Of a stretch of 64,000 nucleotides of DNA, positions 11,485 to 19,955 are shown piece by piece. Source of the DNA: Hybos culiciformis (taxonomy: Eukaryota > Arthropoda > Insecta > Diptera > Hybotidae); assembly GCA_964007475.1 (NCBI GenBank), contig OZ023273.1:26957557-27021556 (forward strand), read 5' to 3'. The translations under genes were made by a program, and so were the position numbers. Under the pieces are notes generated by a model. That model did no database searches. It saw only the letters and a program-made list of their open reading frames with translations, and had not been told where the DNA came from. Every line of letters begins with the position of its first letter. The stretch's first letter is position 1.

Positions 11485-12867
11485 AGATTGTGAAACTTGG
11501 GATTGGAATGAAGTTGAAGGAATAAAAGAATTTGTATTAGTATGCCCCTCAACGTTTGCTGGAAGTGATTGCTGAATGAAATGATGTTGCTGACCATACT
11601 GATTAGGTTGGCCAAATTGAGGTGCAGGAAGAGGAGCACCCATTGCATTTGTATCGATTACGCGCTTTATTTTTTTGCCAATGCCTGCATTGGGAGCTGA
11701 AAATAAGATTCATTCTTAAGTATAGGGTAGGTAGAGGTACCTCTGTCAAAATATGGTATAATTTTATAACTTTAAAGTCCCCTCAGTAAATATTCCTATG
11801 GCCAATAGGGTAGGTAATATCAAATTTTATATTGAGTGAATGAACTTATAATTTATTTAAATTTTTTCTTTTTTTTAAATTCAAAGAATTTTAAGACTTT
11901 TAGTAGGTAGAAACATAATTTAACTACTAACAACCTGATTTTTTGATTCTGCTGAAGAAATTTAAATAAAAAAGATGAATTTACCCAGATAGTAGGTACC
12001 TAGTAAACTGACCATATTTGTCCCACTTAATGCGGGACATTTTTGGTTATTCGCAAATATCTCGAAAACGGTGCTTTTTACAGCATTTTTGAGGTTGTCC
12101 AACCTTCGGTGACCATCAATCCAACTTTTGATCAAAGCATTACTGAGATATTGAATTTTGAAAAAATAAAAATAATAAATAAAAATAATTCTTATATACT
12201 TGCTTATATTTCAAAATTCAATATCTCAGTAACCCTTTGATAGTTTTTAAAGTTCCAGTGCTTTTTGAATAGGTAAATAAAAGTTGGATTGATGGTCACC
12301 GAAGGTTGGACAACTTCAAAAATGCTGTAAAACACACCGTTTTCGAGATATTTGCGAATAACTAAAAATGTCCCGCATTTGTCCCGCATTAAGTGGGACA
12401 AATATGGTCAGTTTACTACACTAAATTTTTGATTTCAAAGATACTTAATTTAAACGCTCAAATTCTTTGGACAATGCTTATTGTTTGCTAGCACTGCCTT
12501 CTCAATATAAATATAATAAGGGTGAAAGATTTTTTAGTAAAATTAATTTGAGAACCTAAAATAGTTAAAAAAAAAAGTAAACATAATAAAAATTGTTCAA
12601 CAGAAACAGACAGAAGATGTAAATTAAAATTTAATAAGGCTCGTTAACAGTACGGTCACTACAGATTGATTTTAATATTTTTGCCATATTTTGTGATTAT
12701 TCGATTGAATAAATTAAATAGGTTGGTAGTTACAGATGACTAGGTAAGTTGGTAGGATTTATGGGTATCCATCCAGTCCAAACAAGTGCCAGTAGTACAT
12801 AGTTAATGGCTAGTGCTAAATTACACTTACGTTGTCGGCCACCGCCTGTATTCGCGTTGAAATTCAT
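9896..12867 (-). CDS. YIF1: YIF1 family Golgi/ER trafficking membrane protein, complete, five exons
   Basis: YIF1 proteins are multi-pass membrane partners of YIP1 that act in ER-Golgi transport with Rab GTPases. Exons on the minus strand are 12831-12867, 11310-11696, 11081-11247, 10480-10866 and 9896-10159. Phases agree and give 413 residues. Family hallmarks seen: the N-terminal NAGIGKKIKRVIDTNAMGAP region, VTRLKYYFSVDNKYV, LRLLFFPFTHKDWS, APDLYIPTMAYITYVVLAG, RFSPEQLGIQASSALA, and a GYKF/GYYIAL pair. Predicted membrane helices lie at about 222-241, 257-276, 285-307, 309-327 and 371-390. Residues about 30-135 are Gln/Pro/Ser-rich with a polyglutamine-histidine tract. The start is the first ATG of exon 1, just upstream of the conserved N-terminus. 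Whether it is nearer vertebrate YIF1A or YIF1B is not resolved. Confidence 0.92.
10480..10866 (-). CDS. YIF1: YIF1 exon 4 (membrane helices 1-4)
   Basis: 387 nt, 129 codons, phase 0 at both ends, acceptor TTATGTAG and donor GTAAGT. It contains most of the membrane domain. Confidence 0.92.
11081..11247 (-). CDS. YIF1: YIF1 exon 3
   Basis: 167 nt between a TTTTTAG acceptor and a GTTAGT donor. It encodes DMAMQYGQKLA... through LRLLFFPFTHK, the conserved amphipathic segment before the first membrane helix. Confidence 0.9.
11310..11696 (-). CDS. YIF1: YIF1 exon 2 with polyglutamine tract
   Basis: 387 nt from acceptor ...TTTTCAG to donor GTAATT. It encodes the conserved basic segment followed by a Gln/Pro/Ser-rich cytosolic tail. 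A run of CAA/CAG with interspersed CAT/TTG gives Q7-H-Q3-H-Q3-L-Q3 (about 11423-11483). Confidence 0.88.
12001..12418. mobile_element. TA-flanked hairpin MITE in YIF1 intron 1
   Basis: TAGTAAACTGACCATATTTG at 12001-12020 is inverted at 12399-12418. The arms pair over about 170 nt each (sharing TGTCCCAC, TTCGCAAATATCTCGAAAAC, GGTTGTCC/GGACAAC and CACCGAAGG motifs) around a short A/T loop near 12165-12205. The ends start with TA on both sides, which fits a Tc1/mariner-type TA duplication. There is no transposase inside. Confidence 0.8.
12831..12867 (-). CDS. YIF1: YIF1 exon 1 (start codon)
   Basis: 37 nt: ATG at 12867-12865 encoding MNFNANTGGGRQ plus one base, then a GTAAGTG donor. The split codon joins exon 2 to give proline. 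Confidence 0.85.
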
Positions 12868-13876
12868 TATTTATATTTAATTCAGAAGTTGATTGTTTGA
12901 TAAATTTAATAATTTGAAATTAATTATTTTTTTTTACTATTTATTGAATTTATTCTAAAAATTCTCCAATTTCTTATTTAAAATTACACATCACCGACTA
13001 TTTAATTTTGACATTTTTAAATGCTTAAACGCTACAATGCGACATTTTCGAGTTATCTCTGCCTTGGTCCCAACTACTGCTGCAAAGTAATTTTTGAAGA
13101 AAAGTTCCAGAATCCTGGTCCCAGCTAGTTGTATTGTATGTGAATGGAAAAAAATTTTAATTTCAAAGAATTTAATGCCTTGATCACAGCTCCCACCGTA
13201 AAGTAATTTTTAGGAGAATGTTTCGGAAAATAGATACAATAATTAATATCTTGTATTTCTCTAAACTTGATTAAAATTAATAATATAGATAATATAATTA
13301 ATATAATATAATAATAATATTATAATATAATATATAATATAATAATATAGAAAATCGGTTTTTATGGGTTGTCATTTTGTATTTACAAAACTGGATATAC
13401 ACGCAAGGTAAATGACGTGCGAAGTCGGTGCGATTCTTAACCTTGACGCAACTTCATATATTTTAACTTTTTTTCGCGCGTAAGTTTCTTTGAGCATATC
13501 TCCGATATTATTTGAAATTCTTTTATTCTGGTTTTTCCATACAAAAAAACCACCGAATTGTTCGCATTTACTTGTGTTTACAGCTTTAAAATTGCTTGGC
13601 TTGTCGCCTGTCGTTGTCGCCGCGACGCTATACTGTTTTATTTTGTTTCATAGCCTTTTTTTATTTTGTTTTCACCATACAGACACAATACATGTCAGAT
13701 TTGTTATAAAATATTATTGTCATTATGTTAAAATTATGTAGGTAGTCAGTGAAGTGTAATTTTGAATGTAATTCGAGCGTTGGTCGTTTGAATTGTGTCG
13801 TCAATTTCGTACTCGTAGGTCTGATTGTAAAATTAAATCATTATATCAAGTTTTAATAGTAATTTTAATTTTAAAA
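12868..13876. promoter_or_regulatory. head-to-head promoter region of YIF1 and the ETAA1-like gene
   Basis: About 1 kb between divergent start codons. It contains the only CpG-richer patches nearby: TGACGTGCGAAGTCGGTGCG around 13412-13431, CGCGCG near 13476, and GTCGTTGTCGCCGCGACG near 13610. A CRE-like TGACGTG is at 13412-13418. Transcription starts cannot be placed from sequence. A 13490-13741 open frame here looks accidental. Confidence 0.45.
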
Positions 13877-13928
13877 ATGGATACTAAAAAAAGAAGACCA
13901 ATTGAACGAAGGAATCATCATTTGAGAG
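13877..13928 (+). CDS. ETAA1-like gene exon 1 (start)
   Basis: 52 nt from ATG (context TTTAAAAATGG) to a GTAATT donor, phase 1. It encodes 17 basic residues. Joining to exon 2 makes a Gly codon followed by MIDLTSSSP. Confidence 0.6.
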
Positions 13929-16900
13929 GTAATTTTAAGATAGTGAAAATTTTAAGTGAAAAAAGGTGCATAGATTAATCTGGTGTTGTTGATTGACTTC
14001 GTCGTTAACCGAAAAATAATTAGATTACCTATCTAGTATGAAAATTTTACAATAATCCAAAAACTATCGCAAGAACTTTTCGTTTACCGGAAACAATTCC
14101 CTAGTCTCTACAAAATATAAAATTTTTTTTCATCTTAAAATTAATTTGTTGATGCTGATAATAAGAGTTTATTTTAAAAGGTTTCAATAGAAATCGATTG
14201 CCAATTTGAGAATTAGAGTTTTTGACTAGGTAGGTAGGTAGGTATTTCAAAATAGGTTATTTCAATGAACTTTTTTTTTTTTAATTAATACATTATTAAT
14301 TTGAAAGGTTGAGTTTTGGAAAATGTAGGCACGCTTCCAATTACCAGTACCTACTTGCAATAACTGCACTCATTAAGTATTACAGGAGCTTTGTCTCAAG
14401 GGAGTGTCGTCAATTGGTGATTGAGTAAATACGTAGGTAGGTAATTTTTATTTTCCAATTGATCTTCTAAAGTTGGGTAAATTTCGGTGGATGCGAGAAT
14501 TGAAGAAATGTTAAAAAAAACTTTATATTGAATATATGATTATATGAATTATATTGGTACAGGAATGCCAAGCTAGATTTTGGATTGTATGTGTGTCATA
14601 AGTATTTCAGAACTTTAAGAACATTATCCAAAAATATTTTAGAACTATAAAAAAGACCTAGAATATTTTAGACTTGGAACAATATATATAAATTGTTAAT
14701 GTATGTATGTATTTATTTAACAAAATTTATTTTATTTTTTTTAATTCGATTGATGATACTTTTCTTTTTCCTATGGCCACATCTTCCTTTTTATAAGTCC
14801 ACCCAATTCATTTTATTCTTTCTATTTTGCTTCGGCATCTTGAATCGATTTTACTAATAGGTAGACATTTATATTCAAAAAAAAAACTTTTCTACAACAT
14901 ATCAATATGAAAAACTATTTTTTAATTATTGGAAACAAAAATATTATTACTAAATTATTATTATATATATTATTACTAAACGTATTAAAAAAATCAAATA
15001 AGTTACTGACAGAACTTTTTTCTTAAGTGCAAAATAATTTAAATAGTCTATTTATTTATGTATTTTAATCATATGTAGGTATGATCGATCTAACATCCAG
15101 TTCTCCAAAGTCTGCAAGCAGCTCAAAAATTGCATCAACAACAAGAACTCCATTGAATCATAACAAAACTTGTAAACTATCAGTTTGCGAAAGTTTTTCA
15201 TCAAATGATGAACCATATTTACCCAGTTCTCAATTCTCAATGGGCGAAAGTAGAGATGTTACTTGGAAAATGGGCGATGAATCCCCAGTTGTGTGTAAAA
15301 AGAAAAGAAAACCAATTGATATAATGAAGTGGGATAATTATCATGGACTGAAAACTGAAAAAAATAAAGCGTATGATAATCTTAAAAATCTTCTGCAGGC
15401 TGAAGAGTTGCGTAATATTTTAGATTCAAAAACTATAGAACCGAATTCTTCATTAACACAAAATATGAATAAAAATAGTTATAATAAAAAACATTCTAAA
15501 AGTGATATAAAATCGTCACAGGTTGGTAAAAAAGTTATTTTTCCAATTCGAAGAAAATTACTTAAGTATATTTGAAAATTGAACAAAAACTTGATAATAA
15601 AAATGCTCAAAGAATTAATCATTGATTTTCTGTTTTTATTTACAAGTTTATTTTTTAAATAACCACTAGATATGTTTAATGCAAAAAATTTCTTATTTTT
15701 AATATTTTAGAGTTTTAAAAAGAAGCCAAATCAAATTTCGAATATATTTGAAGCGAACAATAGATTAGAAAGTCAGAGAGATGATGATCTTTCACGTTTA
15801 TTAGATGATTCCGCAAACGATTTATTGCTACATTCTACTCAAGTAGTAGAAAATAAACTAAAAAAACCTTCTGCAAATAGCTCCACAATACTATCATCGT
15901 CTCCTTCATCAGATTCATCACTTACTGTGAATGTTGAATGTAAAATTTCTAATGATAACGAAGATTGCATCAGTTTAAAATCATCAAAATTATTCATAAG
16001 ATCAAAGTCTTCTTGTTCTTTGATAGTTAATTATGACAGTGAAATGTCAGATACAGGATTAAAAAAATTGGAACAACAAAATTTATATAAACCAGCAAAT
16101 ATTAATGATTCAAAAATAACAAATAGAAAGAATTCCGTAATTGATTTGAGTACTTTGCCCCTACAATCAACATCAAAAGAAAATGAAAACAAATACGAAC
16201 AACACAAGCAACAATTCGTTCGACATAAATCAATGCCATCTCCTTCAGCATCAAATCTTAGTAGCGATAGCAAAGTATTATCTAAGTTTCCAAGTTCAGA
16301 TAACAGCACAATATATTTGAATCAAAAACCAAAAAGTATTTCATCGCTAATATCAAATCCGGCTCTTAGTTTAGGATCTACTGAGCTTATTGACGGAAAT
16401 GAACTTAGTGAGTATAAATAAAATATTGTCCTCAAAAAATTTACATTTTATCGACGAAGATAATAAATTTATATGTATTATAAATTATGCTAAAAATAAC
16501 AATGATATCATTAGAATAAAATCAATGATATATCATTGTTGTGTTCGAGCTTGAACACCAAATTTTCAAAAAAACATCTAGGTACATATTTAATTTGCTT
16601 AGGTTTATATGAAATTGTCATCATTCAGATCCAGTCGAGTGGACTTGAAAACTACTTCAGGTTACAATTCTGTATTAAAGAAACTAGTTTAGGCTAAATT
16701 AAATTATAAGATTCTGGTTCAGTGTCTTTACAATTAATTTCTCCGCATACTTGTACATATTGTATTTTAGGATTGAGACGATTTCCCATTCAAGCATTAG
16801 AGTTTTCAATTAAATGTTGATAAGACAAAACATTTTCCGTTTAGGGTCTAAGTTTTATGGACATCCACTGGACAGTTTAGGTTCATCTGAAAGTCCAATA

Positions 16901-19900
16901 TCGTCATTGTGCTCCAGAGAATTCATAGACGATTTCGTTAAAGGTGAATTCCCATTTAAGCATTAGAGTTTTCAATTAAATGTTGATAACACAAAACATT
17001 TTCCGTTTAGGGTCCAAGTTTTATGGACATCCACTGAACAGTTTAGGTTCATCTGAAAGTCCATTATCGTCATTGTGCTCCAGAGAATTCATAGACGATT
17101 TCGTTAAAGGTGAATTCCCATTTAAGCATTAGAGTTTTCAATTAAATGTTGATAACACAAAACATTTTCCGTTTAGGGTCTAAGTTTTATGGACATCCAC
17201 TGGACAGTTTAGGTTCATCTGAAAGTCCAATATCGTCATTGCGCTCCAGAGAATTCACAGACGATTTCGTTAAAGGTGAATTTTTTTAAATTAATCATAA
17301 TTTCTATATACTTACGAGGAAAATGGATAGATAACATGAAATTCTTGTGTCGTCGTTGTTAAAAAATATATAACACTACATCATAAATTAAATATAAGGC
17401 CCGTTTTCAACATTTCGATTTAAAACTCGTTTGATATTTTTTTTACAGCCGATTTCCATCCATATATCAATTTTTATCGAAAATTGCTTTCAGCTGCTAG
17501 CGAAACATTTTTTTTTAGGTTCCTCTAATTGACATCTGGGGTCTAAGCCCTTCATTGCACAAATCGGTTAACTCCGTAACAAAAAGTAGAGAAATGAGAT
17601 GAAATTATAATGTTAACCTTTAATATTTAAAAATAAAAATACAAAAAGTTATGACTATACCAAGTACTTTTACACTTAAATTTAAGATTTTTCAAAAAGT
17701 GGAGTTAATCGATGTGTACAAGCATTTAAACATTTAAGTGCAAACATCAATTATCTAATTTGTCGTTTATTATTGGTTAACATCCGTTTTCAATTTAGGG
17801 TTTAGGTTTGGTAAGCACCGAGGGGATGGTTTAAGTTCTCCTGAAAGAACAATATCGTCATTGTGCTCCAGAGAATTCTCAGACGATTTCGTTGAAGGTG
17901 ATTTTTTTAAATTAATGATAATTTCTAAATACTTACAAGGAAAATCTATATATAATCTGAAATTCTTTTTGTCGTTGTTTTAATAAAATATAGAACAGAA
18001 AATCATAAATTAAAGCCTGTTTTCAACATTTCGATTTAATACACGTTTAGTAATTTTTTTTACACTCCATTTCCATTCATATATTAATATTTCGAAATTT
18101 GCTTTTAGCTGGTAGCCAATCGGTAATCAACCATTTTGATTTAGGCTCCTCTAATTGATATCAATTAACGTAGATACTAATCTCCATCAAAAAATATTTA
18201 AACTTCATAAAAATTTCAAATTTGTATAAATTTAATTTAAAAATTATTTATAATCTTGGCCGGTTGAGAGTTTCTTATATTTTTGCTGTTTTGCTGTTTG
18301 TCACCATTCAGATCCAGTTGAATGAACACTAAAACCACTTCAGGTTAAAATTCTGCATTAAAAACAGTACGTCTCACCAAAACTAATGTAAGCTAAATAA
18401 AATAATAAGATGAAGGTTCAGTGATTTTACAATTAATTTCTCCGTAAACTTATACTTCTGTGTATTTTAGAAATGACACGATTTCAGATTTAAACAAAAG
18501 AGTTTTCAATTAAAATGTTGATAATACAAAACATTTTCCATTTAGGATCTAAATTTAATGGACATCCATTGGTCAGTTTATATTCGTCTGAAAGTTCAAT
18601 ATCGTCATCATGCTCCAGAGAATTCACAGACGATTTCTTTGAAGGTGATTTTTTTTTTAATTAAGCTAAGTACAAGAAGAAAGGATTCCTAACGGATTTC
18701 TTTTTGTGGGCAAAAGGGTGTGAAACAGCGAGAAAGAGGCAAACAATCAGATGCATCCATCAATAAAGAAATCCCACCATTAAATTCTCTAATATTGCAT
18801 TATCTTTAATTTCCAACAGTGAAAATTTTGTTGGGATATGTGAAATTTTTCGTAATTAATTAATTTCGTATTTTTTAAAATGGCACTATTTGGTGGCATT
18901 ATAATGTCATTAATTTGTCAATCTATCAAAATAAATTTTAAGCAGACATTTTTGTTTGTAATTTATTTATTTAAATTTTTAAATTTATTTTTAAAATAAA
19001 ATAATGGAATAAAAAAATGTCGTTTCAATGATGAATTAAAAGCAGAGTTTCTATTTATTACATCAACAAGTAGCCCCAGTGAAGTTAGCTGCGTTAAAAA
19101 TTTGATATTTGTTGAATTTTGTGCATATTTTCTTCAAATACATCCACTGAGGCAGCCACCAAGAGAGTTTTTTCAGTAATGAATAATATTTTGGGAACTG
19201 AAAAATCATAGATAAAACTAACTACAGTAAAATAATATTTATTTTTCTAAGTGTTACTTCAAATCGTTTAGAATTCAAAGATTTTTGAGCAAAATGATAG
19301 TTTTAAATGCAATTCACTCCATGGTCTAGTCAAGAAAATTAATTCTTTTTACTTAACTTTTATAATATACCTAAATAATTTAAGATCAGTGTCTTTATTA
19401 AATTTTTTTTTAGTTTTTTTTTGTCCTGTATTTTCTATTTCCAATAATGATCACCGTAGTCATAACTTCAAAAAAAAAAAATTATTTGTTATTTTCATAA
19501 ATGTATAAGCAATATCCAAATAAAAATAAGTAAATTAATGCTAAAATGGTTTAATCCTTGACCCGATAACTGGATTGAATAATTTTTTTTAAAAGACACT
19601 CTTTTATCATTCTATACGGATTAATTCTTTTATAAATACATGATTAAGTAGGTATATTTAATATTTATTTGGACTGAATAATATAATTTTATAATCCTAT
19701 TAAAGTCTAAAAATATATCAATAAATCTTTTAAAATAAAATTTAAAATAAATAAAATTTTAAAATAATTTTTTGTTAATGTTAATTATTCTTTTATTGTT
19801 TTTTAATTAATTGAATATTTTTAGGAAGAAAACAAAGTTTTAAAGAGGAATTAAACCGTAAGAGAAAGGAAGCTTCAGAGAGATTAAGAAGGAAACAAGC

Positions 19901-19955
19901 GGCCAAACAACAACAATTAGCTTTTACTTTAAAAAATGGTCAAAAAAATAATTAA
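13877..19955 (+). CDS. ETAA1-like Ser/Asn-rich protein with a five-copy cassette-exon array
   Basis: Nine exons join in phase: 13877-13928, 15079-15521, 15711-16407, five 99-nt copies (16845-16943, 17011-17109, 17177-17275, 17799-17897, 18546-18644) and 19825-19955. With all copies included the product is 605 residues. It is hydrophilic, Ser/Asn/Lys-rich and has no membrane segment. Features: a basic start (MDTKKRRPIERRNHH), DVTWKMGDESPVVCKKKRK followed by DIMKWDNYHGL, an acidic stretch DDDLSRLLDDSANDLLL then STQVVENKL, and a C-terminal basic helix SFKEELNRKRKEASERLRRK. The last two resemble the acidic DDDLLYQA-type motif and the RPA-binding C-terminal helix of ETAA1, an ATR activator at stressed replication forks. 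This is a motif-level resemblance by eye, so ETAA1 identity is an inference. The gene structure itself is well supported. Confidence 0.62.
13929..15078 (+). other. intron 1 of the ETAA1-like gene
   Basis: 1150 bp, AT-rich. It contains a TAGG microsatellite (14227-14244) and a few GTAGGTA motifs. No other feature seen. Confidence 0.6.
14227..14244. repeat. (TAGG)n microsatellite
   Basis: Four and a half perfect TAGG units within intron 1 of the ETAA1-like gene. Confidence 0.85.
15079..15521 (+). CDS. ETAA1-like gene exon 2
   Basis: 443 nt after acceptor atatgtag; it ends CAG at a GTTGGT donor. It encodes the Ser-rich start, then the tryptophan/Lys-rich region (VTWKMGDESP, KKKRKPIDIMKW) and a helical stretch ending AEELRNIL. 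Confidence 0.75.
15711..16407 (+). CDS. ETAA1-like gene exon 3
   Basis: 697 nt after aatattttag, starting SFKKKPNQISNIFEANNRLE and ending ELIDGNEL at donor GTGAGT (phase 1). It contains the acidic DDDLSRLLDDSANDLLL motif and long Ser/Asn-rich, probably disordered, segments. Read-through past the donor would stop after four codons. Confidence 0.75.
16845..16943 (+). CDS. cassette exon A (99 nt)
   Basis: Acceptor ccgtttag, donor GTGAAT, phase 1 in and 1 out, no stop. It encodes SKFYGHPLDSLGSSES, then PISSLCSREFIDDFVK. It is the first member of a 166-bp tandem array. Confidence 0.75.
17011..17109 (+). CDS. cassette exon B (99 nt)
   Basis: Second copy, exactly 166 bp after A. Three base differences from A: one silent (AGx/TCC Ser), one D-to-N (PLNSL) and one I-to-L (SPLSSL). 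Splice sites are identical to A. Confidence 0.75.
17177..17275 (+). CDS. cassette exon C (99 nt)
   Basis: Third copy, another 166 bp on. Two differences from A, both replacements: C-to-R (SSLRSREF) and I-to-T (FTDDFVK). Splice sites intact. Confidence 0.75.
17799..17897 (+). CDS. cassette exon D (99 nt, diverged)
   Basis: Same length and phases, acceptor caatttag, donor GTGATT. The first half has diverged (FRFGKHRGDGLSSPERT), while the second half keeps ISSLCSREFSDDFVE. The frame is open. Its right-hand intron resembles the intron after copy C. Confidence 0.7.
18546..18644 (+). CDS. cassette exon E (99 nt, diverged)
   Basis: Same length and phases, acceptor ccatttag, donor GTGATT. It encodes SKFNGHPLVSLYSSESS, then ISSSCSREFTDDFFE. 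About 245 bp of upstream intron (18300-18545) resembles the intron before copy A (16617-16844). Confidence 0.7.
19134..19211 (+). pseudogene. hAT transposase C-terminal (dimerisation domain) fragment
   Basis: A 25-codon frame reads SNTSTEAATKRVFSVMNNIL then GTEKS and a stop. The pattern S-x-x-A-x-x-R-V-F-S-x-x-N-N-I-L is the signature of the hAT-family dimerisation domain. No other transposase part is intact. Nearby 18690-18790 and 19040-19100 may belong to the same dead element. It lies in the last intron of the ETAA1-like gene. Confidence 0.65.
19825..19955 (+). CDS. ETAA1-like gene last exon
   Basis: 131 nt after acceptor atttttag, in phase 1 from any cassette copy. It encodes RKQSFKEELNRKRKEASERL, continues with an Arg/Lys/Gln-rich helix, and ends NGQKNN then TAA. 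The Lys/Arg-patterned helix resembles RPA32-binding peptides of ETAA1, UNG2, XPA and SMARCAL1. Confidence 0.72.

Larger units (their letters stand above)
16617..18644 (+). repeat. nested tandem duplication carrying the cassette exons
   Basis: Three layers. A 166-bp unit (99-nt exon plus 67-nt intron) is repeated at 16845, 17011 and 17177. The intron upstream of copy A (16617-16844) recurs upstream of copy E (18300-18545), beginning with ATTCAGATCCAGT. The intron after copy C (17276 to about 17545) recurs after copy D (17898 to about 18155), sharing TTTTTAAATTAAT and TTTTCAACATTTCGATTTAA. Confidence 0.85.

Noticed and set aside
13490..13741. 83-codon hydrophobic open frame in the promoter region
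   Set aside because: It ends before the real start at 13877, lacks similarity, and its hydrophobicity follows from T-rich DNA.
17513..17535. Possible extra cassette exon after acceptor TTTTTTTTAG at 17509-17518 (and its duplicate near 18143)
   Set aside because: In the required phase it reads a stop within a few codons, and its sequence is unlike the 99-nt module.
16617..18644. CRISPR-like array suggested by the 166-bp spacing
   Set aside because: The repeats are 99-nt protein-coding exons with splice sites in a eukaryotic gene, not short repeats with unique spacers.
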